NCBI GenBank assembly: GCA_022457155.1
Contig: JAJGOT010000210.1
Coordinates: forward strand, 536,501-600,500
Length of the DNA: 64,000 nucleotides
Direction of reading: 5' to 3'
DNA from: Cladopsammia gracilis
Lineage: Eukaryota; Cnidaria; Anthozoa; Scleractinia; Dendrophylliidae
Position numbers and translations under genes: made by a program
Notes under the pieces: generated by a model
The model's database searches: none
Told to the model about the DNA's origin: nothing
What the model saw: only the letters and a program-made list of their open reading frames with translations
Part shown: piece after piece, positions 11,153 through 23,069 of the stretch
How positions within the stretch are numbered: position 1 is the first letter of the stretch
How the letters are laid out: every line of letters starts with the position of its first letter

Positions 11153-12094
11153 GTAAGACATTTCATTTTGCTTGCGGAATGATATAACAAACCTCAAAAA
11201 GTTACAAACGATATTATGCGGAGGCCTTTTATACATGAGTAAACTTTTGACTGTTCTAACGCTTTCACGCCCAAGTTCAAAACACCCAAATTCAAAAAAA
11301 AAAATCAAACAGTTTCATCTTGTAAACTACTAAAAACCAACTAGCACCACAAAACATTTATGGTTGTAAAGTAGTTATAATTTAAGAAGTCATACGTCAT
11401 GATCCAAAGTTTCAAAAATTATATTTTAGTTTCTTTTACAGTTTAATTAACAGGAACGTGCTCTTTACAATACCACAGCTTAGTAGCTTATATGAATGAC
11501 CACACCTTATTTTTCTTAATCCATAGACTCAAAAGGGTAGGCTGTCAGGCTGACAATCTTCTACAGCATAATCAGTAAACAGCATCACTGGAAAGTGCTG
11601 CTTAATAACCATACGTAGATTCATCTGACTTTTAGTTTTTTAACCCGTGAATACGCGCAAGCATAATGAACGGGTTATCGGTAACGGTGGTTAATTCGCT
11701 CATTCACTCGCTCACTCCTTCCATCAGCTGTAAACTTAGTGACGTTTAAAAAAATCTCGAACCGTGTCAGTGTGAAAACATAAGCTTGCCCGCCCGCAAT
11801 ATTTCGTTAAGCGTTAGCATTGTTTTATTCACGGGTTGGCTCTTAGGAGCCTTTGATTTTTTTGACTGTACACTTTCCGGCCTTTGGAATTCTTGTTTTA
11901 GTATCTTGTATATGGTTGTTTTATCTAAGTTGTAGGAGGACCACAGGTTTTTCAGTTTTTTACTGTCGGTCAAGTGTCACCCTCGATATATAAAGGTCCG
12001 CGCATTCGAAAATTTTATTTACAGACTGAAAAGTCAAAATCATCAGTACAGTTTACACCTTAACACCCAGTATCGTGCCGGGAAAGTACTTCAT

Positions 12095-12460
12095 CATTTG
12101 AATGGCCATCTTTGAGAATTTCATCCACATACTCAAAAATTAGAACTACCTTGCACTGCATAACAAACAGCACCACAGTGAAGTACTGCTCAAAACCTTT
12201 CATTTGAATGGTCAGACTTTAAGATTTCATCCACAGACTCAAAAGTTAGAACCACCTTGTACAGCATAATAAACATTACCACAGGAAAGTACTGTTCAGT
12301 AGCTTTCATTTGAATGGTCAGACTTTAAGATTTCATCCACAGACTCAAAAGTTAGAACCACCTTGTACAGCATAATAAGCAGTACCACTGGAAAGTACTG
12401 CTCAGTAGCTTTCATTTGAATGGTCACACTTTAGGATTTCATCCACAGACTCAAAAGTTA
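12095..12460. repeat. 106-bp tandem repeat, four copies
   Basis: Copies begin with catttgaatgg near 12095, 12201, 12307 and 12413, so the period is 106 bp. Each holds atttcatccacagactcaaa, gttagaaccaccttgtacag and aaagtactgctcagtagctt. It is the inverse orientation of the array at 3921-4390. Confidence 0.9.
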
Positions 12461-13059
12461 GCGGAATCGCTTTGACTTTGACTAGGTGTGAACAATGCGA
12501 AGGGTCCACACCCGGCTCATTTACGTCTTCTGCTCTTTCCCTCTTCAGCCAATTTTAATCTCTTAACTTTTCCGCTTTTTTTCAATTGACTGATAACAAG
12601 ACGTGCATGATTTTTGTTGTCATTGTGTCACTGAACTGGGTATTCGGAACACAGGGTATAAACGTAAACCGAATTGATCCGGATATAACGAATTATGCAC
12701 GCACGCGTCTACATCTTACGATTAACAACTAAAAATCTTATGAACGGGCATTTGATGCTGTACAAGATATACCCATGTTTGTTCTATACCAGAAACGACA
12801 TCGAATATGGAAAATTTTGGGAAATTCTTGCGCCACAGTAACGTTTGATTGCATATACATGTTGTATCCAAGCTTGCCAGGCTGTATGTTGTAATAGGCT
12901 TGTATGGGTGTGACAAAGCTGTATGATGATTAACCCTTCCGATACCAGAAACTGTCCAAGCACAAAACGAAAAAAATCTGAATTTCCGAATTAAAAAAAA
13001 AGTAAAGCTGCTACTCGATAGCTTTCTTTAGTAAATGGTCAAATTTACTCCCAATTATA

Positions 13060-13240
13060 TCCGTAGTCCTAACTTTTAAGTCTGAGGAGGAAATCCTACG
13101 GTGTGACCAGTCAATTGAAACGTCTTCGGCAGTACTGCTGCATGGTACCATTTTTTTTTCAATATTTTGCAAAACGAAGTTTGGGATTTTTCATGAATTT
13201 TGATTTTTGGAACTCTTGGCGGTTTTTAAGTGTTAACCCG
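13060..13240. repeat. Dispersed repeat (cactcccag family)
   Basis: Contains ggaaatcctacggtgtgacc, agtcaattgaaacgtcttcg and aagtttgggatttttcatga, shared with copies near 6655, 9468 and 46160. Confidence 0.65.
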
Positions 13241-15574
13241 CAGACTAAAACTGAGTGGCAACCAAAGCCCATGACTCGAGGTTTGAACTCTGGCAGTGAA
13301 TTAAAACATATTGTTACTGTTATAATTCATATTATCATATGTTAATAAGAGTACACTGTAATAAATTGCCAAACAGGGAACATTTTATAGCCTAAGAAAT
13401 TAACGCCGTCTGCCCTACATTTTGTAATACAAGGTCTGATTTTGTTGAATGTGAGCTATACGTAAACATCCCTCGTGACTGAGTGTTTATGGATAAGAAT
13501 CCCTCGTTTTTCCAAAAAAAAAATGTCTGCGCTCTACCGTAATAACGACTCAGTAAATCTGAACTCGGGATTGAAAAAAACAAAACCCTTCACTAGAACA
13601 GACAGAAGTCATTAACACAAAAGCCTGTTAACATTTGCGTGCCCATGCAATGTAGGTTGCGGTTGAATCATTCAGGATTTAATTTGCAGGTCACGATTGA
13701 TCCCAACCTCTCAAAAACTCCGGCTGACATGTGAACTTCGAAAATGTCGTATGCAAGACTCGAATGGCGATAGATTTACAATTTTTAGGACGGAAAATTG
13801 ACAATTAGGAAACTTAGTTTTTTTATTTATTTTTTTTTCTCTTACTGGCGAGCTCCTAACTTTATAACGAAGAAAATATTAAATGCAAAATGCTAGAGAG
13901 AGTAGGTCAGTGGCTTCGTCTTGAAACTGAAACAATAAAGGCCTCTAGATCATGGTTTTAAAGAGATAAAACCCGTGCCAAAAGAAACATTCGGAAGCGG
14001 TAGGATTGAAACGTTCGGATCAATAGCCAAAATTGGATAATCAATCAATTGAAAACGGATTGCGGAAAGAGCTGACATTTCATAATCGAGCGAATATTCT
14101 ACTTACACTGATTAAGTCAATTGAAGCCGGAAAAATTGAAACTAATGCTGCAACAACATTTAACAGCACTTCTTACTTCTTATACGTTCACGGTCAACAA
14201 ATGCAGTCTGATTGCAACTGATTTGGCCGCTTTTTCACTTGCCTCGCCCTCTGTTTTCGTAATTCAAGATCAGTAATTTTTTTTCTAAGGCACAACGACA
14301 AAAAACGTTCAGGATAAAATCCATCTCCATTGTGTACATGTGTGCGGCCCAAATACACTTATAAATAGTTTCATTGCACTGCCAAGGATACTTTTTCAAC
14401 AAAACTTGATAAAAATCATTATTTCTTAGTTCAATTGATACAGATGTGGTTCAAAATGTTTCTAAAAATAGCAGACAAGGCCCTTTTAGGTAAATGTACG
14501 AACGTTGCGCTCACTCTCCCGACTCATTCATACCCCGCCTGCATCGCAGTGAAATTTAACTGTGAAATTTAACTGAGGAATTTAACTGTGCTAGAAAGAT
14601 CTGGTTATGGGTATTAGTCAGTTTCAAAGTAAACCTTCCAGACTTTTTAGTATACAGAAAAGCTATTTGTTAATTAACACAATATTAAGGAAAGAATATT
14701 TTTAGCCGTAGCATTTTCGTTTTTCGAGATAATATAAGATTATGAAATCGACAATTTTTCTCGTTAATCCAGCTTAAAATTGACACAATCCAATGATACT
14801 TAAATATCTTTTTTTGTCTTGCTATTAAACAAAGAAAGCATTCTTTTCTTTACACGTGCCATTTTTTTTTAAACTACGGCTTATCCAAGTCAATTGAAAA
14901 CGGGCCAAGTACGTATGAAGAGCAACAGGATTTAAAGTCATTTTTTTCCGCGGTTTGCCAAGTCAAGCTTAGCTTATTAGTGAAATGCTTCCACCTCACA
15001 CAGGAGGTTGCAAAAACAAATCTAGACGACACTAAGTAGTGATACCAATTGCATTGACCAGTGATCGATTAAACGACGCAAAGAACCGCGACAATAACAT
15101 TCCATTCATCTAAATCCAAACACTGAACGTTCGAGATTTCTAACTACTAATAAACAGGTTAAGGGAACATTCTGAAAAAATAGTTTTGGAACTAAATCGC
15201 GCAGTCGAAACTAATATATTACATCTTGATTTTAGTCATTTTTAGCGATTATATTTAATGAATCATATTTGCTTGTTTTTACGGTTTACGTACAAAGGTT
15301 CCTATTCTTCTCTCGTTAAAATTACTAACCAAACAGCTGTCAGTTTTCTAACTTCTTACCGGTCTGAGGGGAAGGGCTTCTTTTTTTAGGAGAAACTTGT
15401 TTTACCGGTGCAATACTAAAAGAGATCGACTTTACGAAATTCGAAATACATTTCCGGTGTAAAACTTGAAGTGAAGCTCGAACAGGAAACAGTTCTTTTG
15501 ACCAACTTCAAAGTAGATTTTCTCTAGAAACCTGAATCCAAATGTCGGCAAATTTTGCAAGCACCTCATCTCCT

Positions 15575-15750
15575 CAACCCGGTTGTTGAAAAGGTGGATA
15601 GCGCTATCCACCGGATAAAACACTATCTCAGCGATAACGCAAAGGATTTTGTTAATATATTTTATGGACAAGAGACTATCACGTCTCTTGTTATGGATAG
15701 TTTTTTATCCGGTGGATAGCGCTATCTGCCTTTTGAATCGAACTGGGACC
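15575..15750. mobile_element. MITE with GGTTGTT...GGTGGATAGCGCTATCC ends
   Basis: About 176-bp fold-back: ccggttgttgaaaaggtgga and tagcgctatccaccggataa at the left, mirrored at the right. It contains cgcaaaggattttgttaata. The same family gives the outer element at 57361-58054 and a half copy near 25917. It serves as the unoccupied comparison site for the nested insertion at 57450. Confidence 0.85.
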
Positions 15751-16299
15751 TGTACGATATATTCCAGTTGCTTCTTAACTGTAGGCGCCAAATCTCAAAT
15801 TGAGACGGGTAATTCAATTAGGTAGCTGGTCAAACCTTGTCAGTCTCGAATTTTGAAAGTTTCTGAAGTAATAAAATGCTAGATTAAGAATGTTGACATA
15901 TTTCGATTATAGATTTTCATTCGCTTCTCTTGCCTAGCAGTAGCTATTTCCCGTTGGCAATGGACCATTTTGGGTTCTTCTTTTGCAAAATATAGTTGGT
16001 ACATTCTGTTGACTCTCAGGTCTGGATTGAGGTATCTTTTTAACAATGATTTAATAGCGAGTTACACAACTGAAAATGATCATTTTCCGTTTACAGTGAT
16101 AAATAATTTTTGAGATTTCATCGAAAGCTATCGAAAATAACGTGCCTTCCGTATAGCTTCGAATTCGCGAAAAGCACCAACCGAAGATTGTTTTTGACTT
16201 GAACAAAGATTTAAAGATGGTCCGCGCTGGAGGTATAGATGTTCGAGAGGTCACTTAAAGACTAGACATTCAACTAATTTCTTATTTTATTATTTTTAG

Positions 16300-16581
16300 T
16301 TGGGTCGCTGTGTAAGCAAGCAGTGTTCTTGGCCTCACGGAATGTCGTGTGCTCCCTCAGACCTGGTCCCTGTTTACGTGTTAAGATGGCACTGCAAAAG
16401 CCGTGGAGGGAAAAAAGCGAGAAGAGGAACCGATTCCGCGCGCATTTCGTGTCGATGGTTGAAGTTCAAGTATCCCATCATAAATCAGTGCGGATGTAAG
16501 TGTCAAGATAAGCGTGACACAGGCCTTAATTCGGAAGAATTGATACCTCGTAATTTGTTACAAGGAACCGAAGGAAACTGA
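16300..16581 (+). CDS. NOG: Noggin, exon 2 (cystine-knot C-terminus)
   Basis: Residues 167-259 of Noggin, after tatttttag. It reads LGRCVSKQCSWPHGMSCAPS, then DLVPVYVLRWHCKSRGG, then ISCRWLKFKYPIINQCGCKC, closely following the vertebrate pattern GSC..K.SC..P.GM.C.PS, LRW.C..RGG and IPIQYPII..C.C.C. All nine cysteines of the vertebrate C-terminal knot have counterparts across the two exons, plus one additional cysteine in exon 1. A 28-residue polar tail follows the final CKC before the TGA stop; vertebrate Noggin ends there. The total of 259 aa compares with 232 aa for human. Confidence 0.95.
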   Translation: MGRCVSKQCSWPHGMSCAPSDLVPVYVLRWHCKSRGGKKARRGTDSARISCRWLKFKYPIINQCGCKCQDKRDTGLNSEELIPRNLLQGTEGN

Positions 16582-17060
16582 TATATCATAAATGAAGACA
16601 CTATTATGTAACTAGAAAGGATGGAGAGCGAGAGTCAAGCATTGTATAATGAACTCTCAATTGACAGCTATTGACCTTCAAGCGTTCAGGGTCTTTCGTT
16701 AAATTTAGTAGGACAGAAAAGCAAGTGTATCATACAGTTTTCCTTATTCTTAGTGTTGACATTCTAACTTATTACAGGGATAACTTGTAGTTCCCAAAGC
16801 ACTCTCGGCTCGTTAAGCCCGGAATGTAGTTTAATTTGCGCGCGGTGATCAACGAGGCGAACCAAACTCCTCCGATCCCGCCCCGGGCTTTACGCGAACA
16901 GCAGCAAGAGAAAATGCCTAAGTACTAGGCCTAGTGTAGCTGTAAACATATTTAAAACGTACAAATAAGGCATTCACAGAATGACGCGCAGAGACTATAG
17001 TTATAATATGTCAATTTTATAAATTTGGCCTCGTATACCGTTTACTGGTACTCAATAGAA

Positions 17061-17066
17061 AATAAA
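17061..17066 (+). promoter_or_regulatory. Candidate Noggin poly(A) signal
   Basis: AATAAA 480 bp after the Noggin stop. Another AATAAA is near 17431. Which is used cannot be told from sequence alone. Confidence 0.35.
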
Positions 17067-17107
17067 CGTATAAAAACATAATATAACATACTATGTCAAA
17101 ATATGGT

Positions 17108-17184
17108 TAACTGGCGAGGAATCGAACCTCGGTCTCCTGCCTGCTTACAAGGTAGACGTGGTCACCATTATACCACAGGCGACC
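17108..17184 (-). pseudogene. tRNA-like sequence, Thr(TGT)-like anticodon loop
   Basis: On the minus strand it has a D-arm (TGGTATAATGGTGACCA, good A box), an anticodon loop CTTGTAA on a stem with one mismatch, and a perfect T-arm (CGAGG TTCGATT CCTCG, good B box). Seven bases, a discriminator A and an encoded CCA follow the T-stem. The 5' acceptor strand does not pair with the 3' strand and the variable loop is long. It is better read as a retroposed or SINE-type tRNA relic than as a working tRNA gene. Confidence 0.5.
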
Positions 17185-19875
17185 CAACAGAGATAGATGC
17201 AAACATTTGGTTGATTCACTTAGTTCATAGAATATTCCTTACAGCCAGTTTCATATGTTACCCAACAGGACCTGGGCTTTGGTGATTTTTCCTAGGTTAG
17301 TCCTTCGTCAGAGAGAAGGAAAAGTTGTGTGTTGCCTGTGTGGTTTTCGGATAGTTCCCTTATGTTATATGTGCATCTTTTTCTCTAGCATTATAATCAA
17401 TATATCGATAAGATGTGTACATTGAGCTTAATAAAGTTACAATTTAAACATTATGGGTATTAGATTATCTTATACCAGCAAAGAAGACAACTTTCCTAGC
17501 CTGGACACTTGCATGTATAGTAATCCCTAGCTAAAAGGAAATGTGGATAGAACGCGTGTGTTTTCGGTGCTTAAAACATTGTTTAAAAAAGAGACAAATT
17601 CACCGAGTTATGAAAAACTCGGGAACAACTACTGCGGAGAAGTGTTATTGGCCAAATAAGCCCGAAACATTTCTGCGTTACTATCCGGCCCGCTTTCTAA
17701 GTTAAACCTTATCGGAATCCTATAATCGTGAAAAAGAGTGTTTTTCTTTTCGTTAACGGAGAAGGGATCGCAACGCCGTGGTTTATTGACCCTGAGACTA
17801 GCCGACAGGCTTCCCATCTCTGTTTGTGTGGTGGATGTGGGTCTAAATGGTTGCGTCGATTATAAACCGTTAGCCTTTTCTAAATGCAATATTTATAGGG
17901 CTTTTTAAACAGATTAAAATGAACTAAAAACGCTCAAAACTATGAATACGATGTAAAGCTGGCGAGTCTTGAAGTTTGATTCACTGAAAAGTAGTGAAAG
18001 AAAAAAGTTGCGTATGCAAAGTCTTGCGTAAGATTGGTTCAAAATGGCGTGGCATTTGATCAGACCATCGTACCATGTCACGTCAGCCGGTCAAGATTTG
18101 CGAGTAATTCGTATCTTGTAAAATCATGCATGGTAAAAGATGTAGAAAATTATTGTTGCTAAACGCCGTCATCATCGGTTTAACAAACCAGCAAAGATAC
18201 TCTCTCTTGGTTGTTTTATCCCAGATATGCGATGTGAGCTATGTACATTTCAAAATAATTAAGAACGAAAGGTGGTTGACCTGCGTACAGCCGGGAACAA
18301 GAGAATTTGATCTACAATAAGGTAAGCTAAAGTTCACGGAAGCTTAAGTAACACTGAAGTAAGAACGGTTGGTGTGTGTTTTAAATTTCGTTAATTGTTG
18401 ACTCAAAGAGTCTTTTGGGGTAATCTAATGGTAGATGGTCAGGAGATCGAAATAAAAACATCGAATCAGATTGATCGTGAATGAGGAAAGCTTTCAGTGT
18501 TCGGAGCTAACGAACCAACCGTACGTCTCAGAAAACTATAAAACAACGAGACGAAACAGCCGAATTATCATTGAGCTTTTTATGTAATAACTTAAAACCC
18601 TTTAAATAATTTAACCAAATGTCTAAAGTGCTTACAATGTCGAAAGTACACACAGAAATCCATACAGCGATGTATTTTTAGCTTAGCTTATTTAACAAAT
18701 TGTTCAGTTCAAAATAAACGTGAATGAGTCCACGAGCAACAAAGTTTTGAAAATGAAAATCAACAAGAATCTCTTGTTACTTGCCCCAGCCTTGTTATAT
18801 ATTCAGTAACTTCCCAAGATTAATCAGTGATAACTCATTGTCGGTGATAACTAACTAAACGGACCTGAAAGCTGTAGCGTTTTTTTTTTTTCTTAAGTGA
18901 AGTGAGTTCCAGGTCAGATTTTATTTTTCTGCTAACTAAGCGGCGTGGACTCTTTCGTTTCCCGAATAACAGTTAAAAGTGAAATCTAATCTACAAAAGT
19001 CACAAATCAGTCTTTATGATTTCTCTCTCTGCAGAATTTAGGAAGCTATTCGTTTGTACATGAAGTGATGTGTTTCTGACTGGTGAATTCGTATTTTCTA
19101 GTTTTTGATTGCCTATAATATTGTAAGCAGGGATAGGCAACTTAACTTTTAAGAAAATGGTCAGGCGTTGTTTTTATCTGGATTTTGTTTACTCACGTTT
19201 CATTGTGCACGACTTTTTTCTTCTAAAAATCTTTGCAGGAGTTTGTTTTAAAAGGGTGGTTCGTTAGTAATCTCCAGGGGCAGATAATCTCTGATAAAAC
19301 GAGCAAAAAATTCACCCTTTTCATCTTTGTCCTGCCCCGATAATATCTGCCCTTGGATCTTCGAGAATGTCTTTTAGTCCCTTAGCCTGATTTTGTTCTT
19401 TTCATTTCTTTATTTTTGACGGAGATAGAGGCGAATGACAGGAGAAAACGGTGGGATCAATTGGCCTGACGGTAAGAATGTTATCAGTGAAGTTATAAAA
19501 GTGACTGACCTTAAACAAAAGCGATCCGCCCAAGAAACGATTATTTTCAATGCAACATCGTTACTTTTGATAATTGACTCTTTTACGTACAATACAATAA
19601 AATACAATACAATACTTTATTTAACGTGGAAGGTACACTTAGCTGTAAAGCTAGTTTGCAGGTACTCTACAACATAAGATAAAAATAAGAACAAACAGAA
19701 ATTGCAGCTATAAAAATATACATGAAAAAATTACTCAATTCTGATTAGCTAAGAGCAGTGCAGTTCAAGTGTAACACCAGTGCAAATTACAAATTTAAAA
19801 AATGGATACAAAAATATTAAAAAAAAAAATTGCAAAAAAAAATTGATGCAAATTTTTCATGTATAATTATTAACA

Positions 19876-19981
19876 AGTAATCATACGGTTTTCTCGTTCA
19901 ATTTGGGATCAATTTGCACTTGCGAGTTTTACTCACTCGTGCAAATTAATCCCAAATTGAACTCGAAACGGTATTATTACC
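19876..19981. mobile_element. Small fold-back MITE
   Basis: Inverted repeat of about 45 bp arms: gtaatcatacggttttctcg and ttcaatttgggatcaatttg at the left, mirrored by caaattaatcccaaattgaa and ctcgaaacggtattattac at the right. The core is tcactcgtg-like. Confidence 0.85.
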
Positions 19982-20036
19982 TATACCAAAAACATTAAAA
20001 TATATGATATAAATTCATAATTACATTTAAACACTA

Positions 20037-20564
20037 TTTTAAAGGGACACTGTCGATAAATACCCGGCTAAAAACCACCCAATATACAACTTATAAATTG
20101 GATTTAAAAAGATTCTAGGGAGTAAAACATAAGCAGTAGTTTGAAAATAAATGCAGGATTACAAGGATTGAAGTGGATTACAGTTCATCAAATATTTGAT
20201 TTCCTGACAATCAAAATCGCCATTCTTGTTGAATTTGAACTTTTTTAAGCGTTAATTTGTCTCTTTCATTACCTTGCTTTCATCACTTTTGGCGAGTTTT
20301 TCTTCCTATATTAAGATAATATCAGATAATATAAAAGCAAACTTAAAGGGACACTGTCCCGACTGAAATAACGTGTTTTTCATGAACTGTAATCCACTTC
20401 AATCCCTGCAATCCTGCACTTTTTCTCCAAACTACTGCTTTTGTTTTGCTCTATACAATCTTTTTATCCAACTAAGTTGTATATTTGGTGGTATTTGGCG
20501 ATATAACGTGAAAATGGAAGCTCAGCGAAATTTTGCTATTTTAGCGGGACAGTTTCCCTTTACG
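20037..20564. mobile_element. Two head-to-head AAGGGACACTGTC elements
   Basis: aaagggacactgtc occurs at about 20042 and again at 20345; the block ends gcgggacagtttcccttta at 20564. The segment 20042-20345 is roughly the inverse of 20345-20564 (shared tccacttcaatccctgcaat and its complement). Related to 8937-9306. Confidence 0.7.
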
Positions 20565-21130
20565 GCGGGACTCAACCTAAATTTGAATGAAATTTTAGGA
20601 GGTTTAAAGAAGGGATAGGAGAAAGAAAATGATTTTTGGAACACCAACAGACAGCTGATACCCACGTAAGAGCACCCCAGGTGGCTAGTGGACTAACTTG
20701 GTGTCCGTCTATTAATTATTAACTGCAAATTCTAATTTTAAAACTCCACTAAATCTTTAATATTTCTTATTTCTCTTAATTTTACCAATCCTTTGAGAAA
20801 AACTATTTCCTCCCAAACATACCCAAAAATTGCTTTTAGAACACCAAGAAGATAATATCAAGTGATTTCTTCAAGGAAGAACAAACCATGATAAGTTTTT
20901 CTGCGATTTTTCCACGACTCTTGGGAGGAACTTGAAAAAAAATGGCCATTTTTTTCAAGTTGCAATCCATTTTCATCCTGGCCATCCGTAGCCAAAGATA
21001 ACGAATACTAGTTTCTCTGCACTGGTAGAGTATTTTGTTAACAAAACTGGACCATTATTTTAAGGTTTCCATTGAAAAAAATGTTTTTTGGCTTTTCAAA
21101 GTGATACTAAAAATAGGTGACAGTGTCCTT

Positions 21131-21196
21131 AAAGGGACACTGTCACCTGGCCATAATCACGAAAACACGATATTTCAGCCGGGACAGTGTCCCCTT
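21131..21196. mobile_element. Minimal AAGGGACACTGTC MITE
   Basis: A 66-bp element, aaagggacactgtcacctgg to gccgggacagtgtcccctt, little more than its own TIRs. It ends 88 bp before the first recognised polycystin exon. Confidence 0.75.
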
Positions 21197-21284
21197 AACG
21201 AGCCGTAAATTATTCCAGACCTCGAACAAATATGCTTTTTTTAAATTGTTTCTGAATGTTGTTTCTGATTTGTGTGCTGTATAG

Positions 21285-22029
21285 ATGGCTGTTTCCCTCC
21301 AGATGTCTCCTTACCGGATTGGCTCCCCACAAAGAAAGATGCAGCCGTTTCTTTTCGTCGTTCTTCAGACATCATCTTACGAGGCATCATTGGAGAGCCT
21401 AACTGCCACTCAACGTATCCAGCAATATCTTGGAAAGTACTTATTACTTCTGCAACGACAACGAACATCATCCTTGAAAAATCTAACACTAACGCAGTCG
21501 AGCTCAAACTGCCCAAAAGGACGTTAAATTATGGGGTGTATGATGTCAATTTTAAGGTGGTCATGCCGTCTAATGGAGAATGGCTGGATACCACTGGATA
21601 TATCTCAATCGTTAAATCACCGCTGATAGCCCGTATATCAGGAGGGAGTAAAGTCATAATGTCATATGCCTCAAGTATTATCTTCAATGCTTCACCGAGT
21701 CGAGACCTTGGCTTAGAGCCTGGAGATCACTCGTCAATGCTGTTCACGTGGTTGTGTAAAGAATATTATGAGTACTTTCCGTCTCCGAATGTTGCTGTTT
21801 CCGATATACCAATTGTGACGCCATATTCAGGTCCGGGTTGGGGAGGGTGCTTCGGGACGGGCGTTGGAAGGCTTGATGCCACTGGCGTTAACATGATGTT
21901 GGATACGAGTTCAATGACCGTGGGATATTGGTATGACGTCAAACTGATTGTGACAAAGGACGATCGCAGAGCGGATTTTATACAAGGATTCAAGATGGTC
22001 AGCGGTACCCCTCCGAATGTGACAATAAA
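21285..22029 (+). CDS. Polycystin exon A1: REJ domain, first part
   Basis: Starts after ctgtatag with two bases (AT) that finish a codon, so the upstream exon must end in phase 1. It begins (D)GCFPPDVSLPDW. The REJ (receptor for egg jelly) features are ...YGVYDVNFKVV then ISIVKSPLIARISGG, followed by LEPGDHSSMLFTWLC and GGCFGTGVGRL. It ends in phase 2 before gtaagt. Equivalent to exon B1 (37379-38138): shared IVKSPL, EPGDHS, GGCFGTG and YDVKL.V.KD.RAADF-like stretches. Confidence 0.9.
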
Positions 22030-22675
22030 GTAAGTGTGCATTAAAACAGTCTTCACGCCTCGCTGGCTATTAACTGGTGCACGACGAGAATGCATAAAAT
22101 AATAAAATATAGCCCGCGTATGTTCGCCGCCTCCTCTCAGGAAAAATCTGGGGCGGTTGCCACAGGCTCATCATGACAATTTTCTTTCACCAACAAGGGT
22201 TACACGCGATTTGTGATTCACCGAGGCAAAAAAAGTGTCACGGAATTCAGTGAATCTTCCTTTTCGGTTACGTGTTGATGTCAAACTGACGGAGCATCGT
22301 GATCGTCTCTTGTACCGTACCTTGAGCATCAAAACACCATTGCAACTTACCAGGCATTTTAAATGTCATGGGCGCTTCGTGTGATCTCTTTGATGTATCC
22401 ATGGATATGTACCACGGGAAATTTATCTCGGTAAATGTCGGACACAATCACTAAATGCAGTTTCCCAAAGTACCCCATGTAACTGCACCTTATTTCTTCC
22501 ACAAGTTAACCGGCCACAGTCGCGGCTTATTAAAAATCATTCCCTTTGAGACAGGTTCCCTTCACTCGGCCATTAACATTTTTTACTGAATCATTTGTTA
22601 TTTTTTTTAGTTTTCTTTTCGTTTGTGTTCCATTGGTAAGTGTCCCAACTCAGGTCACTTCTTTTTCTATTTCAG

Positions 22676-23069
22676 TTGCCATAGTAACTGTAATTCGGCC
22701 GCAACAAATCCTTGTTTTCACATCAGTCTATCGACCACGTGTACTGGGGAAGCGTGCAACACGGCTGAATATCAATGGGAGCTTATCAGTTTGAATAATG
22801 ATGGTAACGAAATGGATGAAATAAGCCTGACACGTGACAAAACAAAAATGGACCTCAATCTTCCCAGCATAATTATCAAAGAAAACACACTCGACGAAGG
22901 TTTGAGTTATCGAATTACAGTGACAGTTTCACAGAATAACGAACCTGTAGGAATGACAGGTTATCAGTTCAAAATGAACACCCAGCCCGTCTCAGGAGTG
23001 TGCAATGTTTCACCCGGAATTGGAGAGGCGTTGAAGACTGAGTTTGTTTTTGCTTGCTCATGGTGGATG
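22676..23069 (+). CDS. Polycystin exon A2: REJ domain, middle
   Basis: Follows ctatttcag. It reads (N)CHSNCNSAATNPCF, then ISLSTTCTGEACNTAEYQWE, and later ITVTVSQNNEPVGMTGYQF with NVSPGIGEALKTEFVFACSW. It pairs with exon B2, which has SCDSNCNQPANPS, LTTTCTGNECATAMYQW and CSVSPESGYALKTNFAF. Repeated cysteines probably form REJ disulphides. Ends in phase 0 before gtaagt. Confidence 0.9.

Larger units (their letters stand above)
11153..16299 (+). other. Noggin intron 1 (5.1 kb)
   Basis: Phase-0 GT-AG intron (gtaaga...tatttttag) that splits the conserved WPR..-..C segment of Noggin; human NOG has no intron in its coding region. Contents: 106-bp tandem repeats (12095-12460), a cactcccag repeat (about 13060-13240), a MITE (15575-15750) and a large AT-rich remainder in which I recognise nothing. 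A 68-codon minus-strand open frame at 11767-11973 has no ATG start and no recognisable domain. Confidence 0.85.
16582..21284. other. Region between Noggin and first seen polycystin exon
   Basis: No supported coding exon. It contains a candidate Noggin poly(A) signal (17061), a tRNA-like sequence, a 64-codon frame at 18126-18320 that ends in TAA directly before a gtaagc and so cannot splice to the next exon, and MITEs at 19876-19981, 20037-20564 and 21131-21196. The upstream exon(s) of the polycystin gene should lie here or, if Noggin is nested in an intron, further left. I could not identify them. Confidence 0.6.

Noticed and set aside
11767..11973. 68-codon minus-strand frame (SYNLDKTTIYKILKQEF) in the Noggin intron
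   Set aside because: Starts at TTG rather than ATG, has no recognisable domain and no supporting context; could be a transposon scrap.
18126..18320. 64-codon frame with a hydrophobic start and a gtaagc donor, candidate first polycystin exon
   Set aside because: The only frame giving the needed phase 1 has TAA immediately before the donor, so it cannot join exon A1.
21272..21284. ATG at 21272 as a start codon for the polycystin frame
   Set aside because: It lies in the acceptor region (tgctgtatag); the equivalent exon B1 starts at the same point after ag, and no signal peptide would result.
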